Source: Candidatus Woesearchaeota archaeon (GTDB taxonomy: Archaea; Nanoarchaeota; Nanoarchaeia; Woesearchaeales; CALCXY01). Taken from it: DNA of 12,386 nucleotides. The stretch is from contig JASMFX010000103.1 in the NCBI GenBank assembly GCA_030751555.1, positions 1 through 12,386 of the forward strand, written 5' to 3'. The position numbers and the translations under genes are program-made. The notes beneath the pieces were generated by a model that was given only the letters and a program-made list of their open reading frames with translations, was not told where the DNA came from and made no database searches. This document shows, piece after piece, positions 5,658 through 9,804 of the stretch (positions are counted from its first letter, which is position 1; every line of letters begins with the position of its first letter).

Positions 5658-6764
5658 ATGGGAGAACCGTTAACTGCGATTGTGAAACCAACTCATGGAT
5701 GTAACTTCTCATGTAGTTATTGCTATCTAGAAGAAGAAGCAGAGAATGGTGTCATGAGTGATGAAACATTGAAAAAGATGACAGAAGAACTGGCAAAGAA
5801 CCAAAAAGAAGGACATTGTAGCATTATCTGGCATGGAGGGGAGCCCCTAATAGTAGGATTAGATTTTTTTGAAAGGGCTCTTTATTACCAATGGTTGATA
5901 GGAAAACAGGAAGAATGTAAGTTTGATAATGGCATACAAACAAACGGCTCACTTATCAACCAAGAAGTGATTGATTTTTGTAAACGTCAAGACGTAGGCC
6001 TAGGATTCAGTCTAGATGGTCCAAGATCTACACATGATGAGACAAGACCATATAGAAATGGAGAAAGCAGTTTTGATGATGTAACAAAAGGTATCCGAAG
6101 AGCATGTGATGCAGGACTTGGAGGAGGATTTATTGTTGTCCTTAATAAAAAGAATATCAATCATCTTGATGAGATATATGGGTTCATAAAAGAGATAAAA
6201 GTCAATGCAAAAATAAATCCTCTCATAAGGTCAGGAAAAGCAGATCTAAATTATGATGAACTAGGAATCACACCAAGAGAATATGCTGATGCTATGATAC
6301 ATCTATTCGATATGTATTTTCATGATAGAGAGTTTACTTCAAGGCTAGACCCGTTTGATACATTGATCGGGAATGTTTCTCTTGAAATGCCATATGGGTG
6401 TTGCACTTTCAAAGAATCATGCCAAGATACATTCGTCTCGATAGGACCTAGAGGCGATGTTTATCCTTGCGGAAGGTTTGATGGAGTCACAGAGATGAGA
6501 TTAGGCAATATTAATCAGACATCACTTAGTGAAATCCTGCAAAGTGATTTGAGAAAGAATCTTCAGACAATAAGAGGAGAGTATAATGATGAATGTAAAG
6601 TGTGTGAATATGTTCCAATATGTAATTCAGGATGTCTAAGCAATGGCTATATGAGGCAAGGAAATTTTCTTGATAGGGATTATTACTGTGCAGGATACAA
6701 AAAAATGTTCAATCATATCAAAAAAGCAGTGGATATAGAACTTTCAAAAGCGGAGGTAAAATAA
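5658..6764 (+). CDS. Radical SAM/SPASM peptide-modifying enzyme
   Basis: This 368-residue enzyme uses a [4Fe-4S] cluster to cleave S-adenosylmethionine and start radical chemistry. The cluster motif CxxxCxxC is C15-C19-C22 (GCNFSCSYCY). It is followed by the GGEP motif (60-63), QTNG (94-97) and SLDGP (118-122) of the barrel. The C-terminal SPASM domain is complete: C255-x10-G266-x4-C271, then C313-x2-C316-x5-C322-x3-C326, and C344, enough for two auxiliary clusters. Length and layout match peptide maturases such as sulfatase-activating and RiPP-crosslinking enzymes. No separate leader-recognition domain is visible. The next gene begins one base after its stop, and encodes a small peptide that I infer to be the substrate. 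Without that neighbour a sulfatase-maturase role would also fit, but no sulfatase is present in the window. Confidence 0.93.
   Translation: MGEPLTAIVKPTHGCNFSCSYCYLEEEAENGVMSDETLKKMTEELAKNQKEGHCSIIWHGGEPLIVGLDFFERALYYQWLIGKQEECKFDNGIQTNGSLINQEVIDFCKRQDVGLGFSLDGPRSTHDETRPYRNGESSFDDVTKGIRRACDAGLGGGFIVVLNKKNINHLDEIYGFIKEIKVNAKINPLIRSGKADLNYDELGITPREYADAMIHLFDMYFHDREFTSRLDPFDTLIGNVSLEMPYGCCTFKESCQDTFVSIGPRGDVYPCGRFDGVTEMRLGNINQTSLSEILQSDLRKNLQTIRGEYNDECKVCEYVPICNSGCLSNGYMRQGNFLDRDYYCAGYKKMFNHIKKAVDIELSKAEVK
6752..6757 (+). promoter_or_regulatory. Strong Shine-Dalgarno of the peptide gene
   Basis: GGAGGT is 8 bases before the ATG at 6766, inside the last codons of the radical SAM gene. It is the strongest ribosome-binding site noted in the window and fits high production of a substrate peptide. 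Confidence 0.75.
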
Positions 6765-6765
6765 A

Positions 6766-7119
6766 ATGAAACAAAAAATGTTAGAAGGAGTAATTCCCTT
6801 AAGGGGAAGGCAAGTAGTCTTAGAAGACTTACAAAATCCAAGATTAGTAAGAATTCTAAGTAATAGACTACAAAAGGATAAATTTGCATTTTGGGGTTCT
6901 TCGTACAAAGAAACTAAGAGTAATAGGGAGAAAAAACATACAGACCACAATGACGGGAGCCATAGTGAGTACCATAATGACAATTATGATGATACATCTC
7001 ATCATGTAGAATGTTTTAGTTCGATGGGAAGGCATAGTGAAACAGCAAGATGTAATAATAGTGGTTATTCTGAGACTACAGATAGGGTTTCTAATAACCA
7101 TACAGATTATTACTCATGA
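6766..7119 (+). CDS. Candidate RiPP precursor peptide with aromatic-X-acid triplets
   Basis: This 117-residue peptide is inferred to be the substrate of the adjacent radical SAM enzyme. Residues 1-57 look like a leader: basic and amphipathic (LEDLQNPRLVRILSNRL), then FAFWGSSY and a Lys-Lys at 56-57. Residues 58-117 form a putative core with no lysine and many His, Tyr, Asp, Asn and Ser. In it, His or Tyr repeatedly stands two residues before Asp, Glu or Asn: HTD 58-60, HND 61-63, HSE 66-68, YHN 69-71, YDD 74-76, HSE 90-92, YSE 101-103 and HTD 112-114. Three-residue cyclophane peptides made by radical SAM/SPASM enzymes are crosslinked between positions 1 and 3 of such triplets. Cysteines are only C83 and C96. 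A metal-binding His/Asp-rich protein is the main alternative. The start is fixed by the strong Shine-Dalgarno. Confidence 0.75.
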   Translation: MKQKMLEGVIPLRGRQVVLEDLQNPRLVRILSNRLQKDKFAFWGSSYKETKSNREKKHTDHNDGSHSEYHNDNYDDTSHHVECFSSMGRHSETARCNNSGYSETTDRVSNNHTDYYS

Positions 7120-7155
7120 TAATTAATCTATTTTTATGCAATAAAAGGAATAGTC

Positions 7156-7608
7156 ATGGATGAAAAATATAAACTCCTCATAAAAGAGCTGAGGAAAGAC
7201 GGAAGGAAAAAGCTGACTGAAGTTGCTAAAGTAACGAAGATACCTGTATCAACACTGTTTGACATGATGCATAGACTTGAAACAAAAGGCCTAGTAGGTC
7301 ACAAGATGCTTGTAAACTTTGAAAAGATCGGGTTTACCATGAGGACGATGATAGCCCTTAAAGTAGATTACGATGAAAGGAAAAAACTCCAAGAGTTCCT
7401 TTCAAAGCACAAATACATAAACAACCTGTATGAGATCAATGATGGCTATGATTATTTGGTTGAAGGAATATTCCAGAATCCAAAAGAGATGTATGATTTC
7501 ATAGGTGAAATCGAGGAAAAACACAGTATAATTACAAAGAGTGTGCACAACATAATAAGAACCATCAGCAGTGAAAAGTTTTTGACTGATGATGAACACT
7601 TTAGGTGA
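7156..7608 (+). CDS. Lrp/AsnC-family transcriptional regulator
   Basis: This 150-residue protein has the two-domain layout of Lrp/AsnC regulators. An N-terminal winged helix-turn-helix (about residues 5-50, recognition helix around PVSTLFDMMHRLETKGLV, 30-47) is followed by a ligand-binding/oligomerising domain (about 62-138, with YDYLVEGIF and NPKEMYDFIGEIE). The length is typical. Such proteins usually bind DNA as dimers or octamers and respond to amino acids or related small molecules. It starts 36 bases after the peptide gene. An AAGGA lies about 5 bases before the ATG, so it may be in the same transcript, though a T5 stretch at 7131-7135 could reduce read-through or act as a weak promoter. 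It is a likely local regulator of the peptide cluster. Confidence 0.85.
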   Translation: MDEKYKLLIKELRKDGRKKLTEVAKVTKIPVSTLFDMMHRLETKGLVGHKMLVNFEKIGFTMRTMIALKVDYDERKKLQEFLSKHKYINNLYEINDGYDYLVEGIFQNPKEMYDFIGEIEEKHSIITKSVHNIIRTISSEKFLTDDEHFR

Positions 7609-7613
7609 GACAA

Positions 7614-7784
7614 ATGGAAGAAGAACCAGAAGAATTGGAAGACTTATTAATTGAAGCTATGGCAAGAATAAACAAAAGAGAAGAAGCAGATAAAATAAAA
7701 AGAAATCAGTTTGCAAGAACAATGAAAGATGTGAGTGAAGAGAAAGATTGCCCTTATATGCCATTATACGGATCTGGAGATTAA
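7614..7784 (+). CDS. Small acidic peptide, 56 residues
   Basis: This short gene starts with ATG 5 bases after the Lrp stop, preceded by AGGTGA (7602-7607) as Shine-Dalgarno. It ends one base before the ATG of the next gene, so tight operon packing supports it. Residues 1-45 are charged and helical (MEEEPEELEDLLIEAMARIN, then Lys/Arg/Glu). The tail is quite different: DCPYMPLYGSGD, with one Cys, two Tyr, two Pro and Gly-Ser-Gly. This leader-plus-tail look would fit a second modified-peptide substrate. It could equally be a small partner of the following protein. It is not recognised as a known family. Confidence 0.6.
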   Translation: MEEEPEELEDLLIEAMARINKREEADKIKRNQFARTMKDVSEEKDCPYMPLYGSGD

Positions 7785-7785
7785 A

Positions 7786-8370
7786 ATGAAAGATCTATAC
7801 GCAAGAACATTGCAGTTGATGTTACACATAGACCCGACCAGCAGTACATTGAAAGAACTTTCTGAAAAACTGGAATCAAAAGATGAAGAGATATCTAGAA
7901 ATATAGATAAAAGAAGAGATGAATATGCAAGGATAACCCGCCCTAAAACAGTTGAAGAATTTGCTGAGAAAGCAATGGAACTATTTGATCGGTCAGATGC
8001 TTATCAAGGTGAGATAGTTAATTCTGTATATGGTTGGGGATCTGAGCAATTGTTTGAGATGCCTTCTGGAAATGGAAAAACTATCATATATGGATTTGAT
8101 AATAATGTCTTATCAAGGTCGTTTAGATGGCTGCTAAAGATAGGATTAGGTGTGCCTCATGTTGGTTGTCAGGAGAGTGATATCTATCGGGCAGTAATCC
8201 AAGAGAAATATCATGATCCTGAAAAATATCTCTTTATCAAATTCTATACAACTCCAACAACATTCCAAGATCAAAGCATAAGATTAGTCTTTGAGACCAA
8301 TGACAGAGAATATGCTCAAAAACATGAAAAGTTTGGTTTTAATGTGGAATCAAAAGGAAGCACTGAATGA
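7786..8370 (+). CDS. Hypothetical protein in the radical SAM/peptide operon
   Basis: This 194-residue protein is not recognised. The frame is open from a GTG at 7735, but the ATG at 7786 (MKDLYARTLQLML) is chosen because it follows the 56-residue gene's stop by one base. The longer version would be a wholly overlapping extension. Residues 1-70 are probably helical and charged (TLKELSEKLESKDEEISRNID, here in part; then EEFAEKAMELFDR). Residues about 75-160 are mixed (YGWGSEQLFEMPSGNGKTIIYGFDNN), and GNGKT resembles a phosphate-binding loop only loosely. Two Cys/His points (HVGCQESD) are visible. It is co-directional with the radical SAM cluster; a processing, immunity or transport role is possible but unsupported. 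Confidence 0.7.
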   Translation: MKDLYARTLQLMLHIDPTSSTLKELSEKLESKDEEISRNIDKRRDEYARITRPKTVEEFAEKAMELFDRSDAYQGEIVNSVYGWGSEQLFEMPSGNGKTIIYGFDNNVLSRSFRWLLKIGLGVPHVGCQESDIYRAVIQEKYHDPEKYLFIKFYTTPTTFQDQSIRLVFETNDREYAQKHEKFGFNVESKGSTE

Positions 8371-8393
8371 AAAATGAGGATAGCAGAATGCAG

Positions 8394-8400
8394 AAAAAAA
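8394..8400 (-). terminator. T7 run after the toxin gene
   Basis: The minus strand has seven T in a row starting 5 bases after the RelE-like stop codon. Archaeal polymerase often stops at such oligo-T without a hairpin. Confidence 0.4.
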
Positions 8401-8405
8401 CAAGA

Positions 8406-8684
8406 CTATCTAAAAAACTGCACCCCATAAATCACATCATGATGCTCATAATCTTCTAAAATAACCTTTTTATTCTCTTCATCAATAGAAAACGTTAACA
8501 CAAAGTGCTTATCGATATGAACTCTTTTTAGATGTTGTAGTGGTGATCTTAAATTTTTAAATCGATGAGGATTTTTTTCGATTTCTTCTAATTTCTTTTG
8601 GATTATTCGCAATTGTTTCGGGTTCTTTTGTTGAAGTTTGGCTATGATCTTATTATATTTCTTTCTTGCTTCAATCTGATACAT
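8406..8684 (-). CDS. RelE/ParE-superfamily toxin
   Basis: This 92-residue protein matches the RelE type: N-terminal helical hairpin (about 6-36, basic, KKYNKIIAKLQQKNPKQL) followed by a beta-sheet with NPHRFKNLRSPLQHLKRVHID, FVLTFSIDEENKKVILEDY and EHHDVIYG. Toxins of this fold typically cut mRNA on the ribosome and are held inactive by a partner. Arg53 or so and the C-terminal Tyr/His/Arg residues are where catalytic residues usually lie, but I cannot assign them exactly. The gene overlaps the end of the antitoxin gene by 14 bases, so the two are translationally coupled. It is co-transcribed from the palindrome-bearing promoter ahead of 8922. Confidence 0.85.
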   Translation of the reverse strand: MYQIEARKKYNKIIAKLQQKNPKQLRIIQKKLEEIEKNPHRFKNLRSPLQHLKRVHIDKHFVLTFSIDEENKKVILEDYEHHDVIYGVQFFR

Positions 8685-8922
8685 CTTTTAAAAATTTCCT
8701 TTTAAAATCTTCAGCTGTTCCAATATGAAATGTCTTCTCCTTCATAATCTTCTTAGCCCTCTTTATATATTCAGGTCTAAGAGGAGGATCCAATAAATCA
8801 TTTCGATACTCTAGAACAACAAAATCAATTGCTTGAGACTTATCTTTAAGATTATGCTTTGCCTTAACAATATTCAATACTTGATTTGCCTTTTTTGAAA
8901 TGTTTATCATTGCTTTGACCAT
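8671..8922 (-). CDS. Antitoxin, DUF2683-like
   Basis: This 83-residue protein is the first gene of a two-gene toxin-antitoxin unit. The N-terminal part (MVKAMINISKKANQVLNIVKAKHNLKDKSQAIDFVVLEY, here in pieces) resembles a ribbon-helix-helix-type DNA-binding domain: a short strand, then two helices. The C-terminal part (about 45-83, basic: RPEYIKRAKKIMKEK, then AEDFKRKFLKD) would wrap the toxin. The pattern fits the small archaeal DUF2683 family often found next to RelE-like toxins. The ATG at 8922 lies about 27 bases after a TATA-like box. A 17-bp palindrome sits directly upstream, as expected for autoregulation. A second ATG (8910) is possible but lacks support. Confidence 0.75.
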   Translation of the reverse strand: MVKAMINISKKANQVLNIVKAKHNLKDKSQAIDFVVLEYRNDLLDPPLRPEYIKRAKKIMKEKTFHIGTAEDFKRKFLKDVSD

Positions 8923-8939
8923 GTATACATGATGTATAC
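8923..8939. promoter_or_regulatory. 17-bp palindromic operator of the toxin-antitoxin unit
   Basis: GTATACAT-G-ATGTATAC is a perfect 8-bp inverted repeat about a single base, ending next to the antitoxin start codon. It lies between the TATA-like box and the ATG, so binding there would block the transcription start. It is likely bound by the antitoxin or the antitoxin-toxin complex. Confidence 0.65.
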
Positions 8940-8942
8940 TCT

Positions 8943-8954
8943 ATGTATATAAGG
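8943..8954 (-). promoter_or_regulatory. TATA-like box of the toxin-antitoxin unit
   Basis: The minus strand reads CTTATATACATA, centred about 27 bases before the ATG at 8922. Confidence 0.55.
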
Positions 8955-9074
8955 GTTATTGTTTAAATATTCTTCCCCAAAAAATCAGGTATTTTTCCGA
9001 GAACTAACTAAACCCTTTTCACTCTCCAATAATCCTTCTAATTCCTATATACTCTCTATAACAACATGTAATAA

Positions 9075-9082
9075 CTTATATC
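9075..9082 (+). promoter_or_regulatory. TATA-like box deciding the start of the 9106 gene
   Basis: CTTATATC is centred only about 18 bases before the ATG at 9097 but about 27 before the ATG at 9106. That spacing favours the second ATG as a leaderless start. Confidence 0.45.
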
Positions 9083-9105
9083 CCTAAAAAGCAGTTATGG
9101 GACGA

Positions 9106-9768
9106 ATGGAAGAATATAGGGGTGAGATAGTAAGGGTTGCTATTAAATGCACATTATCAGATCATTTCTATAAAGCTGTTGGTGGAATCAAATCTGGGCA
9201 CTTTAAAGGTCAGGATTGCTATGTTGTTAAGTTCGATCCGTTCCAAGATGTTGAGGGAGATATCCTTGTTCGCCTTGATAGCTCAAAGGATAATTGCCCT
9301 CAAAAAGTTCCAGAAACTGCTCAATCAGGTTATTTTCTTACTTGCCATCCAAATGAGGATTTTGATTTTGCAACTTCAGAAGGTACGATTATGCATGCTG
9401 TGTATAATAAAAGTATGCGCCCAGAAAAGAGAAAAGAATCTGGACAATTTATCCCCTCTTTAGGAAAGTTTCTCTACCACTTCCATCCTGGACCAGCAAG
9501 AGATATTCTCTATTTTTATCCAGATAGAAGAGGATTAACTGCCTACAGATTAGTAAACAGGGAAAGAGAGTTAATGAGAAATAGACATGGGAGTGCCATA
9601 ATAACGCCAACTGTGGCCCTTGACAAGTATCTTCAAAAAATGAGTGATTCCAATCCAGGAGTGCCAAGAGTAGTTGGAATCGATGAAAATGCTCCACTTG
9701 AACAAATACTCGATGCAATCAACAAACAGAAAAGAAAAGTAATTATAGAACTTGAGTCTCACAGATAA
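9106..9768 (+). CDS. Hypothetical protein, 220 residues
   Basis: The family is not recognised. The frame also opens with an ATG at 9097 (MGRM), but ATG 9106 (MEEYRGEIVRVAIKC) fits the TATA spacing seen at other first genes. It is a soluble mixed alpha/beta protein. Visible points are a strand-rich N-terminal half (YRGEIVRVAIKC; then QDCYVVKFDPF; GDILVRLDS), aromatic and His clusters (FLYHFHPGP; DILYFYPDRRGLTAYRLVNRE; about residues 122-150) and a C-terminal piece starting PRVVGIDENAPLEQILDAI, which looks like a helix after a strand. The UPF0182 gene follows after 36 bases but has its own promoter, so the two are not clearly one operon. Confidence 0.7.
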   Translation: MEEYRGEIVRVAIKCTLSDHFYKAVGGIKSGHFKGQDCYVVKFDPFQDVEGDILVRLDSSKDNCPQKVPETAQSGYFLTCHPNEDFDFATSEGTIMHAVYNKSMRPEKRKESGQFIPSLGKFLYHFHPGPARDILYFYPDRRGLTAYRLVNRERELMRNRHGSAIITPTVALDKYLQKMSDSNPGVPRVVGIDENAPLEQILDAINKQKRKVIIELESHR

Positions 9769-9774
9769 GCAACA

Positions 9775-9782
9775 TTTATAAA
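9775..9782 (+). promoter_or_regulatory. TATA-like box for the UPF0182 gene
   Basis: TTTATAAA is centred about 26 bases before the ATG at 9805, predicting a leaderless transcript. It begins a few bases after the stop of the preceding gene. Confidence 0.6.
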
Positions 9783-9804
9783 CCCCTCAACGCTACCTCA
9801 CTGC

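Noticed and set aside
6744..7101. Minus-strand frames opposite the peptide gene
   Set aside because: They are Cys/Leu/Phe/Ile-rich shadows of the His/Asp-rich peptide gene with no ribosome-binding signal. The plus-strand gene has GGAGGT and follows the radical SAM gene by one base.
7120..7155. A terminator between the peptide gene and the Lrp gene
   Set aside because: Only a T5 stretch and a 5-bp imperfect stem are present, so I could not call it. It is mentioned under the Lrp gene.
7735..7785. GTG start adding 17 residues to the 194-residue protein
   Set aside because: It overlaps the 56-residue gene out of frame and lacks a ribosome-binding site. The ATG at 7786 directly after the upstream stop is the natural start.
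8955..9096. A small RNA or extra gene in the longest gene-free stretch
   Set aside because: Apart from the TATA-like box near 9078 I see only AT-rich, low-complexity sequence with no convincing fold, repeat or open frame.
9137..9762. Other-frame readings inside the 9106-9768 gene
   Set aside because: They are hydrophobic, biased shadow translations on both strands with no start signals of their own.
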